64,000 bases of DNA, taken from Antedon mediterranea (lineage: Eukaryota > Echinodermata > Crinoidea > Comatulida > Antedonidae). The notes beneath the pieces are model-generated. The model did no database searches, had not been told where the DNA came from, and saw nothing but the letters and a program-made list of their open reading frames with translations. Position numbers and translations under genes: made by a program. Below are positions 1-12,788 of the stretch, piece by piece (position 1 is the first letter of the stretch; every line of letters starts with the position of its first letter). The stretch spans positions 35,543,304 to 35,607,303 of the forward strand of contig NC_092671.1 in NCBI RefSeq assembly GCF_964355755.1, given 5' to 3'.

Positions 1-50
1 AAAAACAAAATGCTTTTATAAGGTTATTATATAGGTAAGTGAATTTCACT

Positions 51-3000
51 TCACTTAAATATTCCATCGAAGTTTCTAGTTGGACGACAAAGTGACGCAG
101 AACGCGATGTTCTGGTCATGTCTTCATAGAAGCTATCTGTTGTGGAGACGACGCTAGCCGAGCGGGAGAACGGTCTGATACTGCCTTCGTAAGTTGAGGC
201 ACGGCTGTTCTGTCGTTGTAGAAACCCAACATCTGTTGGACAAGATGGATTGACTCCTGACCTTAGCGAACCTTCTCTCGACAGGCCGTTCACTTCGAAA
301 GGAGGACTGACGTCTGCAGAAGGGGAATAAGGTGGTAGCGAACCTTCTCTCGACAGGCCGTTCACTTCGAACGGAGGACTGACGTCTGCAGAAGGGGAAT
401 AAGGTGGTCCTTGTTCGTTCTCAACAACATTCGGAAGACGACCGCATGCTCTACTGAAGGCATCGCCGACAGTACTGTAGGTAACTTCTTCTTGTACAGG
501 TTGTTGATTGGTTGGTCGAATGTTGTCCTCATACGCATCGACACGATCACTTGTTTTGAACCGAGTATGGAGTAAATACGGGTTAGCTGAAAAAAGACGT
601 ATTTTGAAAATGATGACAAAAATGAATTGATTACCGGAATATAAAAAGGACACAAGTCCATTATTTAGCCAAATTGAGTTAAACATAGAAAATGTTCACT
701 TATTCATTCATTCATTGATTCATTCATTTTCTGATACAAAAAAACAAAAAGAGAAATAATCCAGAAAATTAACAATAAAGCATAGGGCTACCTTGTGTAT
801 GAATCATGGACCCAAGTCCACTCACTAAGTACTATTAACACGTGATAGAATACTGGTATTATACTAGAAGGGCCCCAATACCATGCCAGGGACTACGGGC
901 TTTCTTACACACAATAGATAACGCCCTCTGTTGACGAATATGTAGGTTTCACTGTACAACACAATACATGAATTTGTCTATTGTCTTAAACGCGTTCCCA
1001 TAATGCAACAGAAGCGCGTATAATCATGTACTATATCATTTTACATTTAGATATGAATACATAAGTTGTTATATAATCAAGAATACCAACAATAAATAAT
1101 TCAATAAATCATGATGTTTTTAAATATTTTCACAAAACACTATTGTGTGAGCTTGGGCCCATTGTTCTGGATAACTAAGTTGAAATACACCCAGAAAAAT
1201 GGTCAAACATTGCTATCATGAGGCTTTTTTCTCTCTTAAAATGTTACGTCGTTATAACGTATTTTACCTTGTGTCTTGGGGGAGGGTGGAAGAGGAAGAG
1301 GAAGAGTTACGGACGACATTCGATGAACTCTTTTCTTGTTAACCTTATTTTCATTGGAAAATGTCCTGAAAGACCAGATAATGCTTAGTTAGATAGATTA
1401 GATAGAAATTGACTTATCAAGCAATATTACTAATATTAGTACTTAGGCCTAAGCTATTATGGGCTGTTTAGATATAAGGGAATGGCAACCATCGATTTGT
1501 TGATTTTCCAGAAGAAAATAATTGAAATGATCTTGAAATAACTGCTAAATAAAGTTGAAAACAATGTTTAAGTAATCGTAGACGAACTAAAGCTAAACAT
1601 ACAATGTGTGGTCATTTATTAGGTAGGTGGGTATTAGGTTTTATGTAGTAGGCCTACAACAAATTTTGTTATTGTGGCTAGAAGCTGGCCAAATAGAACA
1701 CCTCTAGAAACTATTAGTGTAGGCCTATTATTGATTTTGATAACTCAAGAAACGTAATAGAAGATAGGCCCTACCGTATATAGACGAACTACAACTAAGC
1801 CTACAACTATGTTTGTTATATATACATCATCATTGTCGGTAGGCCTATAGAACCGAATAGATCTTACCATCGTCTTAGTTCACGTGCTTGGTTCTTTAAG
1901 CTGCAAATGAGAGCAATCACGACAAAAACAGACAGAGTGCCACAAACTACGATTAAAGCAATCGACACCGTTGTCAATTCCTCTCCTTCTGTAGTTGGTG
2001 AGTGTGATTTACCCGATCTTGGAGTTTCAGGGCCTTTGTACAAACAACAAACACAATCAATGGAAGTAAGGCCAACAATTATGCCTAACATAAGCATAGG
2101 GTCTAAGTAGAAATAAATAAGGTCTAATAAGCTAATTGTTATTTTTTTAAAAATAAAATAAATTATAAATAAACACCGGCGCAATGTATAATTTAAACTT
2201 CTATTACAAATAAACTAAAAAAACATAAAATAGAAAGGGTTATATCAATCACTTTGCATAATAGTCTTTCTTTCTACCTATTATTTTCTACGCAAATCAT
2301 TTTTTTTTCAATAATATCACGTCGTTATGGTTTATTAAAGTAACCTCATCAACAGCCTATTTTAAGCAAATGATAAACAGAAAATAAAGAATAATAAAAC
2401 TAACAGAAGCTATCGTGTAAAACATAAATTAAAGCAGATTTTAAAAAGAAAATACGAAAGCGATTATAAATGGCTGGCTTTGTCAGTCGAATTTGAAATT
2501 GCTTATTTATTTTAAAAACTGAATTAAGCAAAAGCATTGATTTATATAAAATTAATTTTAACCTAACCGAATTTATTTATTGGCAATTTTATGAGCACGT
2601 TACATCCAATGAGCGTTTTTTAAGTTAGCAGTGTTTTTTCCAATTCCTGATTAAACAAGCTAATTCAATCTTTGTGCGGCGAGAGTTGGTTCGAATCCAA
2701 CTCTCACCGCATTGCTTGTATCCTTAGGAAAGACACTTTACTTACATTTGCCTGTCTCCACTCAGGTGTATAAAATGGGTACCCAGTTAGATCAAGACAC
2801 AACTTTGCGCTGATTAATTATGTTTCCATACTTGTTTGATCAAAAAATGACCGAGGTAATACTGAACAGCACATTGAGAGCTTGCTTATAATATGCGCAA
2901 GTATGAACTATTATTATTATTATTATTTTTATTATTTTACGATTTTTATGCTTTATATATGCATCTACTCATTCTTTCTTTCATTTTCTTTTTTTTTCTA

Positions 3001-6000
3001 GCAGTGACTAGTTAAATAAATAAAAACTAGTAAGTTTTTTTTAAATGCACATTTTCGGAAAAAAAGTCTTAATTACCGTCCGGTACTTCTTTGCTGACCA
3101 CCAGTGTGGTCTTTATACTCTGTGTAACAGATTGAACCTGAGTATTTCCGAGTTTCAATTTACTAAAAGAATTCAGAACACATCAGTTAGGCCTATTTAT
3201 GAACATTACCTTTTCCATTTATTTGGCCATCTCCTCGAATATGAAATTATATACTTCAGATTAATTCTGAAATGATCGAGTCTGAGTCTTTGTTGGTGAT
3301 CATCTTAACTTTGCCGGACAAACACGCAGGGCCGTAGCCAGCATGAGGCAGATAAGGCGCTCGTCTGAGGCAGTTCAATTTTCACCATCAACCCCAATTT
3401 CCCAGAACCGATCGTCATATTTTATATTAATAATTATATTTAAAGCATCTTTGCCTCGTCTGTTTTTAACCTCTTGCTACGGCCTTGACACGGCAAATAA
3501 TTATTGTTCAGCATTATAGCATGGCATTTTAAGACTACAAAATAAAACCTATAATTACCAAATTGAGGCATCTTCGTCCCATACATGTCTTGACGAACAC
3601 TTGCAAGTTCCATCTTCATTGCAACCGTATGCTTGGCATTTCTCTGCACACCCTGGTGGTTGATCATCCGCTTCAGATTCCTCACAGTGTTTACCACCCC
3701 AACCAGCATTACAGTAACACTCACCAGTCTCTGGATGACATGTACCACCATTAATGCATAGACACGTGTGTACGCAGTCTGGCCCCCAATTTATACACCG
3801 TTTTTCACAGTACTTTCCTTCGTATCCAGGCTGGCAAGCACATCGACTATATTCAACAGTGGCTTCACACGTCGCATTGTTTCGGCAACAATTTGGAAAC
3901 CAGCCGCATTGTACGTCTACACCATCAGCACATGTCTCAGAACAGTCAATGTCACCATAGCCAACATCACACTGACATTCACCTGTAAGAGGATGGCAAC
4001 TATCCACGCAATCACTGCAATGAAGATCACAGTCTTTACCGTACGTTCTACGAGTACACTCCTCACCACATGTTACTCCTTTCCAGCCTGGAGCGCAGTC
4101 ACATTCGCCAGTGACCGGGTCACATGTACCACCATTACTACAACTCGGACATTTGTGTTGGCAATCTTGACCGTATACGCCTACTGGACATGGTTCACTA
4201 CAGTACTCACCAGTCCAACCGCTAGAGCAAATGCATTTTATGTTACCATTAATGCTACGGCAGCTACCTCCATTCTGACAGCATTTGTGATCGCATACTT
4301 GTAAAAGGCTTGTCTCTTTTTCACAATCTGTGTAAAGGTAAAGTTCTAAGTAAGAAATGCATGTTAACGAAATGCAACGAAGGATGTGTGTGTGTCTTTT
4401 ATTAGGCCTACAATCGAATACAAGATTGTTTACTGATAACTGCAAACATCGTGTTAAGTAAAAGTTTTCAACACTCGAATAAATTAAAGATAAATATGCT
4501 TACCGTTTTCACAACTATTTCCAGTTTCATGAAATCCGGGACGACAATACAACTCAGTTTCTATGTATTGGTTGCAAACCTTCTCAGATTGTGTAGTTGT
4601 TCCACTGAATTAAATGACAAAATACTATTACAAGAATCGTAAAATTACGTGTGCAAACATGGAATTGATTTCACACAGTAGGTTGACTAACAATGTTAAG
4701 TTTAAAAAAAAATACGAATAGAATATCTTTGCTATGTTTGGTACATTATTACGTAACAACCACTAAATAGGCCGAATTGATGTTATTTTGTCTTTAACTG
4801 GGTCAAGTAAAGATGATCTTCGTTCGATTTAAAAAAAAAATCTCTTTCGTTTTTTAATAGTACATCTTATCAAATGGTCAATACTCTTACGTTAATATTC
4901 TGCATTGGATATCTTCACAGTATTCAAGTTCGTATTCTTTAACTTCAACAATTATAGTAGAAATTCCCCACTTTGTAACACTAAACGAAAGAGTTGTATT
5001 TTGAATATAAATTGTGAATAACACATTATAAGATTAGTATATAGGCTAATAATAATAATATTTATTTGGAACAACACTTATCAGTCGTAGATGGTGCGTC
5101 CATACCAATTACAAAATTTAATACAAAAACAATGGAAAATAAAAACTGAAATTAAAATAAAACATATTTGAGATAATGACATAACATTTGACTCGACGCT
5201 ATTACAAAACTTATTTTAATGTAAATAAAGTGAAATATAGTGTTTGTATAGACGCCTCAAGAAACTAAATAAAGGTTCTTTCGAATTAAAATTACTGTAT
5301 GTCCTTATCATTATTTGTTTTCCATAATTGAAAGAGTTTAGATTTCACACTTTCTTATTCTCGTAGGCTACTACCGTACAGTAACGAAGAAGCCATATTG
5401 AAATATCGAATCTCAGCACCGTCACGTGATTGTATTTCATCCATTTACAAAGCATAACAGTTTCCTTGAAATTCAGTTTATTTTTCGTTTGAATGATTGA
5501 TATGTTACTTTCGATTAAAGTTGTTTTTGTTTTCCTTCTCGAATATTTTCAGACAGTTTATATTTTAAAAATGCAAATGCTTCAAAGGACAAAATGATTT
5601 TCAATTTCAATTAATTGGCTTCACTAATTTGTTTTAAGTTTTCTTTTTTGTACTTTAAAGGTGGGAGCCAATAATCACATTTCTAACATTGTATCACCTT
5701 GTCAACTAATGTAAATGAAGGGAAGATAAATGCACAAAGTAAAATTTACCAATATAACCTGATTTAACAAAAATTGAATACTTTGTCCTGTTTAGGGTTA
5801 AAACACGTGTTTATAGCTACATGTTGTTTTCCTCCACTCGTTTAGCAGTCAACATGTCACTATTATGTTCAATTTCTCCACATGTTTAGCAGTCAACATA
5901 TTTAGGTACGTGTTTAGCGTTGCGTGCATACGATTTTACTGTGGCGGATAAAAAGCTCCACACATGGCAAATTAAACACGTTTAGAATCTAAACGTGTCT

Positions 6001-6681
6001 TTATATTGCTCCACAACAATCATCACGTCACTGATGTGTTGAGTTGACTACAGACTACATGTTTAGAATGTGTTTAGAACCTATGTTTCATATATAAACA
6101 TGTTTAAGGCTAAATGTGTCGAAAAGTGGGTACAAATACATGTTTTTTAAGATCTAAGCACTATTACAGTGTAAAGATGTAGCTAAACCTTACTAACGAA
6201 GAGTAAGAGTTAACTTTCTTTCTGGATTGTTTGATTTAACCATAAACTAGTTTGGTTAATTATTCTGATCCCGGCAACATGCTATATTTCGAGGAAATGG
6301 ATGGATACCATAATTCTACAAAAGTGTAGTATTATGCATTTGTTTAAGTGATATTTTAAATAGATTTTTCAGAGCCCCAATAGAAACTTTCCTAGGCTAT
6401 TCCTTGCTTTCAGAGTTTCCAATTTTCCTTCTTAAAGAGTTTTTGTTTATTATCTTAATAATATAAATTAAACACAAAAAGGCAATAATTTTATGGGTAA
6501 TGGGTAAATAATTTATAATCCAATCAATCTAATTTTCGAAAAAAAACCCCATTTATGATTAGTATATTACAACTTACTTTCTAGACAACACGTTCTTGGC
6601 TCCCAGCTCAAGACTACTACTGGAATTCACCAGAAAAAGACACAATAAGCCTAGCACAAAGTGAGACGCGAAATGCAACAT
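51..6681 (-). CDS. EGF-repeat single-pass receptor (Draper/MEGF/SREC-like), intact copy
   Basis: Exons in gene order on the minus strand: 6681-6578, 4980-4891, 4604-4504, 4327-3559, 2033-1868, 1365-1268, 586-51. Joined phases agree except between the EGF exon (ends phase 2) and the membrane exon (starts phase 1), so at least one short exon of 3n+2 bases was not found. Exon 1 encodes a hydrophobic signal peptide (MLHFASHFVLGLLCLFLV). Exons 2-3 look like a degenerate EMI region ending in a CRPGF motif. The large exon encodes about 255 residues of EGF/laminin-type Cys repeats (for example CSNGGTCDPVTGECDC). The 1868-2033 exon holds the membrane helix followed by basic residues. The tail (1268-1365 and 51-586) is Ser/Pro-rich with VTYSTV (ITIM-like, about 468-485), YEDM (YxxM, 117-128) and two PPYSP motifs. 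The family comprises phagocytic and scavenger receptors at the cell surface; an engulfment or immune role is inference. Confidence 0.85.
265..408 (-). repeat. 72-bp in-frame tandem duplication inside the receptor tail
   Basis: Two head-to-tail 72-base units, starting near 265 and 337, differ at about one base (gaaagg versus gaacgg). Each encodes 24 residues beginning PPYSPSADVSPPF, so the reading frame is kept and a PPxY-type motif and its Ser-rich context are doubled. The near identity points to a recent duplication. Confidence 0.93.
2660..2945 (+). mobile_element. tRNA-derived SINE
   Basis: A perfect RNA polymerase III B-box (GGTTCGAATCC, about 2693-2703) is followed by a SINE-type body with a 'cctgtctccactcaggtgta' segment and a TTA/ATT-rich tail near 2911-2935. 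The tRNA-like head is degraded upstream of the B-box. It lies in a receptor intron. Confidence 0.7.
3328..3489. mobile_element. Possible hAT-like MITE
   Basis: The ends CAGGGCCGTAGC and GCTACGGCCTTG form an imperfect terminal inverted repeat about 160 bp apart in a receptor intron. No clear target duplication is visible, so the assignment is weak. Confidence 0.4.
5045..5275 (-). mobile_element. LINE 3' end fragment
   Basis: Read on the minus strand, this AT-rich stretch ends in an AATAAATATTATTATTATTA tail, like the 3' ends of the other LINE remnants in the window. It lies in intron 1 of the receptor. No coding part is left. Confidence 0.4.
5800..6180. repeat. Repeat rich in 'acacgtgttta' words, shared with 14860-15170
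   Basis: Segments such as 'tagctacatgttgttttcct', the following 'ccactcgttta' and 'gtcaacatgtcactattatg' recur almost unchanged at 15011-15070. Both ends contain related words (aagatctaa, acatgttta) in inverted orientation, so this looks like a small inverted-repeat element. It occurs once in each of the two paralogous receptor loci but in different introns, which suggests independent insertions. Confidence 0.6.
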
Positions 6682-7009
6682 TTCGAATTCTTATTTCGAC
6701 CAGGTCGCATCCGACATTTCCGACATCGCAACGCTTTCTAATAAACTCACACAATTACAATTTTCATTGAGTAAGTGTTTCTGTTTCGAATTTACTTCCT
6801 TCTTTCGATGGCAAATAAATAACCTATCACCTCAAAGGTGATTAAAGTTATATTGTCTTGTGTCCAAGTTTCATAAAGTATGAAAATTCGTCTTATTTTA
6901 GAGCATTATAAAAATACATCTGGAGCTGCAACATTTTGAAAAATAATATTAATAGTACATTTTTGTAAAATATTCTTACATATATATTCGTCATTCATGT
7001 TGTTGAACA

Positions 7010-7380
7010 ATATCGATCGACGATAAATATATAAGCATGCATATTTTTTTTCAATAAAATAAAAGAAATTAGAAAGGTTTTCGTTCTAGAACTATAGGAT
7101 AATCATTTATGCTGTCTTTGAAAAAAATAATATTTTAAAAATTCCAATCATATGACGTCATGATGAATAAAAACAATAAAATCGTTGTACTGTCACGATA
7201 TTATAATCATGACGTCATTTGATTGGACGTGTGAAAATATCATTTTCATCAAAGGAAGGGTAGATGGTTATTCTATAGTTCTAGAATGAAAGTTTTTTGT
7301 TTTGTTTTATGTATGAAAAATTCCTTTGTCTATTTATCGTCGATCGTTATCGTTATCCTCCTAGTGTAAATGGACCTTTA
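7010..7380. mobile_element. MITE, 'AAGGCCCxTTTACACTAG' family
   Basis: Inverted halves are visible: tctagaactataggataa (about 7086) pairs with ttattctatagttctaga (about 7270), and the outer arms carry cgatcgacgataaat and atttatcgtcgatcg. The right end reads gtgtaaatggacctt. A better preserved relative lies at 47634-48083. The 5' terminus is degraded. Confidence 0.75.
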
Positions 7381-7850
7381 TACCATGGGTAACTACATTC
7401 TCATTCTAACCGCCAATATCAATTCAGCCAATGAAAGTAGGCCTATACCTAACTGTTATACTTTCCCCCTCACAGATATTTGACGATGAAATAAAAATGC
7501 GTTAAACAATAAGTAGTTCTCTGAAATCCTCTCTATAATAATTATAAACATTAGTCAACAGTTGTCTTAAAATACTACAGAAACCAAAAGTATCTGTCAT
7601 TCAAGTTAATTTCAGTTTTTTTTAACTATCGAACTAATTACGATCGAATCCAACGCTTATTGTTTCGCAAAATAAACTATGCCTAAATTAAAAATATAAT
7701 GCAAATACAAGTATTTTACACGTTCAAATTTAGCTATAAATGATAATTCACATTTTAACTGTAAATCAATATATTCTCAAAGTACTTTGTTCTACTAAAA
7801 AAGTAATACAACCTCGTTAATAACGGAAAGATAATTGTACAAACTTAGAT

Positions 7851-8900
7851 GGTTCTCGAATACATAGTAATTTCAGCGTAAAAAAACTGGCGATTTCAAA
7901 TGTACGTACGGCAGGACTATAAAACATTGTCGCTTACAGAAACAAATAAATAGACACAATGAAATATGTAATCAACCAAAATTAGCACCTAGAAACTTGT
8001 CACAAAATGAGTCGAAATTTGTTATTTGGACTCATTTAAACAAACCCAATTTTGTTAAATTATTCTTTATATATCTTTATTATCCAATCAGTAACGAAAT
8101 ATTTTTTTTATAGGCCTATAAATAATATAGGCCTACTACTAAATAGAGTAAAACATTTCCGATTTAATACTTTATTAAAACTGTCACTGTCTCATGGTCG
8201 ATTGAAATAGTAAAGTACATTTAAAGACCACTAATACGTTTATATTTTTGTAATTATTAATTAATACAAACGTTGAGAAACAACTGACAGTAATAAAGTA
8301 TTATATTATTATGTGTTTATAATCTAAAAGTAGGGGCTACCCACACTCACAGTGATAACGTTTATTAGTATATTTGTTTATATTATATCTAACAGTACCA
8401 ACACACTTTTGATTCAAATGGCGATCAAAAGTGGTTAATACCTATTTGCAGTATTGTATAGCATTACAATACAATTTTTGTTTATTCTCCAAGGGTCTAT
8501 AAATTTACCTACTTGTGTTAAACCATGGAGGTATGCAATACTGTACTCGAGCTGTTCAACCGGTTTTCAGCCATTAAAAACAGTTATCGTAGGAGGAGAT
8601 AGGAAAATGCGAAGCATCATCGTATTATTGTATGCGGGTATTTTTCACGATGGACATGTATTAGACAGTGTATACCACGATCGGAAAACACCCCTATTTG
8701 GGGCAAATCGTTGAACCTGAATTCATTTTAATTGTCAATAACTAATTATCTGACTCAATTTAATTAGTAAACAGGGTTACATCAGGTGGTTAAAATCAGT
8801 ACCGAAAGTACGAACCAACTTTATATACCATCGAGTAAACATTCTAGAAGTAACGCGCGATTTACCGAATTTTGCCCTTACGTAAATTTATATATAGACT
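7851..8900. repeat. Local duplicated block, copy A
   Basis: This non-coding block is homologous to 8949-9580 and 9581-10617. Shared landmarks are ggttctcgaatacatagtaa, ttgtaattattaattaatac, gtaggggctacccacac and atcgtaggaggagatagg. A weak ORF at 8454-8714 is not conserved as protein in the other full copy, so I treat the block as repeat DNA. Confidence 0.85.
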
Positions 8901-8935
8901 AGATGGTACTCTCGCTTCGCTCGCGTACCATCTAG
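8899..8935. repeat. Hairpin at a block junction
   Basis: CTAGATGGTAC and GTACCATCTAG flank a 15-base loop, tctcgcttcgctcgc. The hairpin sits exactly between copies A and B of the local duplication. Confidence 0.85.
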
Positions 8936-9082
8936 GTCGTGCCCACATATGGTTCTCGAATACATAGTAATTTCAGCGTAAAAAAACTGGCGATTTCAAA
9001 ATGTAGGCCTACGTACCGCATGACTATAAAACATTTATTTATGTATTTATGTAGTCAACCAAAATTAGCACCGTGCGAATTA

Positions 9083-9580
9083 CTTCCAAAAGAGAAACTT
9101 CTCACAAAATGAGTCCAAATGTTTGATTTGGACTCATTTAAACAAACCCAATTTGTGTTTTGTATCTAACATTATTGAGGGTTGGGTTTTTTTTAATAGG
9201 CCTATAAATAATATAACACTAAATAGAGTAAAACATTTCCGATTTAATAACTGTTAAAATTGTCACTGTCATAGTCGATTGAAGTAGTAAAAGTACATGT
9301 AACGATACACCACCACGACGTTTATATTTTTTTGTAATTATTAATTAATACAAACGTTGAGAAGCAACTGTCAGTAATAAAGTATTATATTATTATGTGT
9401 TTATAATCTAAAAGTAGGGGCTACCCACACTCACAGTAATAAAGTTTATTTGTATATTTGTTTATATTATAATAAACAGTAGGCCTACCAACACACACAA
9501 TAAGAAATTTGCGATTCAAATGGCTATCAAAAGTGGTTAATACCTATTTAGAGTATTGTATAGCTTTACAATACTATTTA
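9083..9580. repeat. 498-bp tandem unit 1 (within copy B, 8949-9580)
   Basis: The segment starting 'cttccaaaagagaaacttct' is repeated head to tail at 9581-10078 with only a handful of differences (for example cacactcac/cacattcac, acgttgag/acattgag). Copy B begins at about 8949 with ggttctcgaatacatag. Confidence 0.92.
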
Positions 9581-10617
9581 CTTCCAAAAGAGAAACTTCT
9601 CACAAAATTAGTCCAAATGTTTGATTTTGACTCATTTAAACAAACCCAATTTGTGTTTTGTATCTAACATTATTGAGGGTTGGTTTTTTTTTTAATAGGC
9701 CTATAAATAATATAACACTAAATAGAGTAAAACATTTCCGATTTAATAACTGTTAAAATTGTCACTGTCATAGTCGATTGAAGTAGTAAAAGTACATGTA
9801 ACGATACACCACCACGACGTTTATATTTTTTTGTAATTATTAATTAATACAAACATTGAGAAGCAACTGTCAGTAATAAAGTATTATATTATTATGTGTT
9901 TATAATCTAAAAGTAGGGGCTACCCACATTCACAGTAATAAAGTTTATTTGTATATTTGTTTATATTATAATAAACAGTAGGCCTACCAACACACACAAT
10001 AAGAAATTTGCGATTCAAATGGCTATCAAAAGTGGTTAATACCTATTTACAGTATTGTATAGCTTTACAATACTATTTATGTTTATTCTCAAAGGGCCCA
10101 TAAATTGACCTACTTGTGTTAAATCATGGAGGTATGCAAGCATGGTTAAACCAAATAATTTGGAATGTTCCATTCATCGCAAATCAATACATTTGTATAA
10201 AATTATATTAAATCTATCAAAATAGTATTTTTTTAAGAAAATCGGCCTGTCTTCAACATTATGATACTGTACTCGAGCTGTTCAACCGGTTTTCAGCTAT
10301 TAAAAACAATTATCGTAGGAGGAGATAGGAAAATGCGAAGTATCCTCGTATTATTGTGTACAGGTATATTTCATGAGGACATCCATTAGACAGTGTATAC
10401 CACGATCGGGAAACACCCTATTTGGGGCAAATGGTTGAACCTAAATTCGTTTTAATTGTCATTAACTAATTATCTAACTAAATTTAATTAGTAAACAAGG
10501 TTACATCAGGTGGTTAAAATCAGTACCGAGATTCTAACCAACTTATTATACCATCGAGTAAACATTCTAGAAATAACGCGCGATTTACCGAATTTTGCCC
10601 TTACGTAAATTTATATA
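9581..10617. repeat. 498-bp tandem unit 2 and copy C of the local block
   Basis: 9581-10078 repeats unit 1. It then continues through the part shared with copy A (10079-10617). Relative to copy A it carries about 128 extra bases near 10136-10263, between 'ggaggtatgcaa' and 'tactgtactcgagc'. The extra piece could be an insertion in C or a deletion in A. Confidence 0.88.
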
Positions 10618-11001
10618 TACATGCAATGCGTTTGGTTATCATTCGATCATCTGTGAAATCGAGCGCCAGCTTGTCCGATGAAGATTACTCTTCGTACCCC
10701 ACAAAAGGAACAATCCTTTCTACAGACTTAGCTGGTACAGTTCGTTCATGTTTTCGAAGATTGGCCGATGGTCATCAGAAGCTATAAAGATAGCAATTAT
10801 ATTTTTATTAAATCCATTTTACAAGATAATATTAGGGAAGAGTGAATTCCCCGATAACATGTATCATTTTTTAAGTTTGTTTCTTTATTTCCATTTACAC
10901 CAAAAAACATAAACAAAAATAAATATTCATAAATAAATAAATAAATATTCATTACAAAAATGAAAGAATGAAAATATATAATAATCAGAAACACCTCATG
11001 T

Positions 11002-11111
11002 AACTGAATTTATTTATTTATTCAAATTGCTTCGAAGAACTGAATTTATTTATTTATTCAAATTGCTTTGAAGAACTGAATTTATTTATTTATTCAAATT
11101 GCTTCGAAGAA
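11002..11111. repeat. Three tandem 36-bp repeats
   Basis: The unit 'aactgaatttatttatttat' + 'tcaaattgcttcgaag' starts at 11002, 11038 and 11074 with a single base change (cg to tg in copy 2). It abuts the 5' end of the LINE fragment. Confidence 0.92.
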
Positions 11112-11119
11112 TGGAGAAT

Positions 11120-11991
11120 AGGATAATAAATCCGTATCTAGTCATTGTCATCTGGGGGTCATGATTAATAGTGAACTTACTTGGGATGATCATGTAAACT
11201 TAATTATTTCTCGTTCAAATCGAATGTTGGGTTTTATTACTAGTATTGCAGGAGGATCATCCCCTTCAGCTATTTTCTCACTCTATAAAGCTCTCATTGT
11301 CCCCATCCTTGAATATGGTGTCCCAGCGTGGTTGCCTCGAACCAAAAAACTTACAGAACGTATCGAGGCAGTCCAGCGAAGGGCTACTAGGCTTGTCCTT
11401 AAACAAACAAGAGGTGAAATGGAATACGAGGAACGTCTCACTAAGCTAAATTGGCCTACACTATCTAATCGAAGAAATTATCTTCTGTTATCCTTTGTTT
11501 GTAAATCACTTATTGGAACGGTTGATTGTAGTAGTGTTCGTCAATCTTTAGTTGTTAATGGCCGTCACCTTGATACACTTAAGTTCATTCATCACTATGC
11601 TCGAACCAATTGTCTTCATCATTCCGCTATTAATATATTCCCTAGGTTGTGGGAAGAATTACCGGAAATGATTAAAAATTCTTTAATTTTAGACAGTTTT
11701 CAAATATTTTTAAATTCACTTAAATCACATGTTTTATATTGACTTTGTTGAATCGACTATTATGTATTTTATCCGTTTATTTTATATTGACACTGTTGAT
11801 TCGTCTATATGTTTTTTAAATATTTTTATATAGTTTATTTTATATCATTGTTGTTACTTTGGGAGTACGGAACCTGAACTCTTGTTATAGTGATTAGGTT
11901 CACTTTTAGGTTCCTGCCTACTCCCTTAGTTTCTGTGTTTTGTTTGTTTGTAACTGGTTTTTTTGGCAATAAATAATAATAATAATAATAA
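11120..11991 (+). mobile_element. 5'-truncated non-LTR retrotransposon (LINE)
   Basis: An open frame of at least 193 residues (11161-11742) is the C-terminal part of a CR1/L2/Jockey-type reverse transcriptase. Visible motifs are ELTWDDHV, SLYKALIVPILEYG, AVQRRATRL and, at the end, FPRLWEELPE and SFQIFLNSLKSH. The frame is continuous from the HLGVMI motif just before 11161 and stops at 11742. A 3' UTR and an (AAT)n tail (about 11969-11990) follow. The catalytic core and any ORF1 are missing, so this copy cannot move by itself. It sits where the paralogous receptor at 12122-16306 would be expected to have its cytoplasmic exons. Confidence 0.88.
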
Positions 11992-12666
11992 TAAACACAA
12001 TGAAATATATAGCCCTACAATGGCACAATGGCAAAACATATGGAAAAATATATACAATGGCAAAATAAATGTAATATATATTACACTTTTATAAGTACAT
12101 ACCTCTACTATTTTTACTTTTTTACTTATATATTTTATATGAAAGGAAAGCAATGGCCATGATAATGATTAAAGCAGCAGACGACACACACACAGTAGCA
12201 ACTGAATTCGATGAAAGTAGCGGCTGTGTTGATGAGTTTGTTGTTGTTGGTGCCTTTATAACCGGGGGTGTAGTGACAGTTGTTAGCGGTCGTTGGTATA
12301 ACTCAGGCTTCAGATCTACATAGAATGAGAACATCCACATTTGGTGTAAAGTCAGATCTCAAGGATATCAACATGAAATCTCTCTTCAATCATAATTCAT
12401 TGACGGAAATGTATTAATATACTATTCAAGTTCGGATATAATAAGGACAACAAATTATTCATAAATTTCATTTAGGATATAATAATTAATAATAGGCCTA
12501 TCAAGTGTTCCATAATTATAATTTGAAATTGTTATTTTGGAAGTTACCTGTTGTATTTACTGTTGTGGTGATCAGATCATGTATAGTACTTTCTTTTGTT
12601 GTTGTCGGTACTGAAAGAATACAGATATTAACATTATTGTTAATTTAAATAAATAAACCTTGATTA

Positions 12667-12788
12667 CAAAAAGTGATGTGCCCATATATGGACATGATGA
12701 TGTCATATTACTACCATATTTGGGCATATCACTACCATATTTGGGCACATCACACTTTTTTTGTCAAACTAGTTTGATAGTGTAAACG
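12667..12788. mobile_element. PIF/Harbinger-like MITE, partial
   Basis: It has the family's 'gtgatgtgcccatatatgg' core, the two 'actaccatatttgggca' repeats and the right arm 'aaactagtttgatagtgta'. The left terminal repeat is missing. It lies between two stalk exons of the pseudogene. Confidence 0.75.

Noticed and set aside
3768-4304. 178-codon plus-strand ORF across the receptor EGF exon
   Set aside because: It is antisense to a Cys-patterned EGF exon with good splice sites. Its own translation is a Thr/Ala-rich shadow with no family motif.
8454-8714. 86-codon ORF in duplicated block A
   Set aside because: The matching part of copy C has amino-acid-changing substitutions without synonymous bias and a stop codon, so it does not behave as coding sequence.
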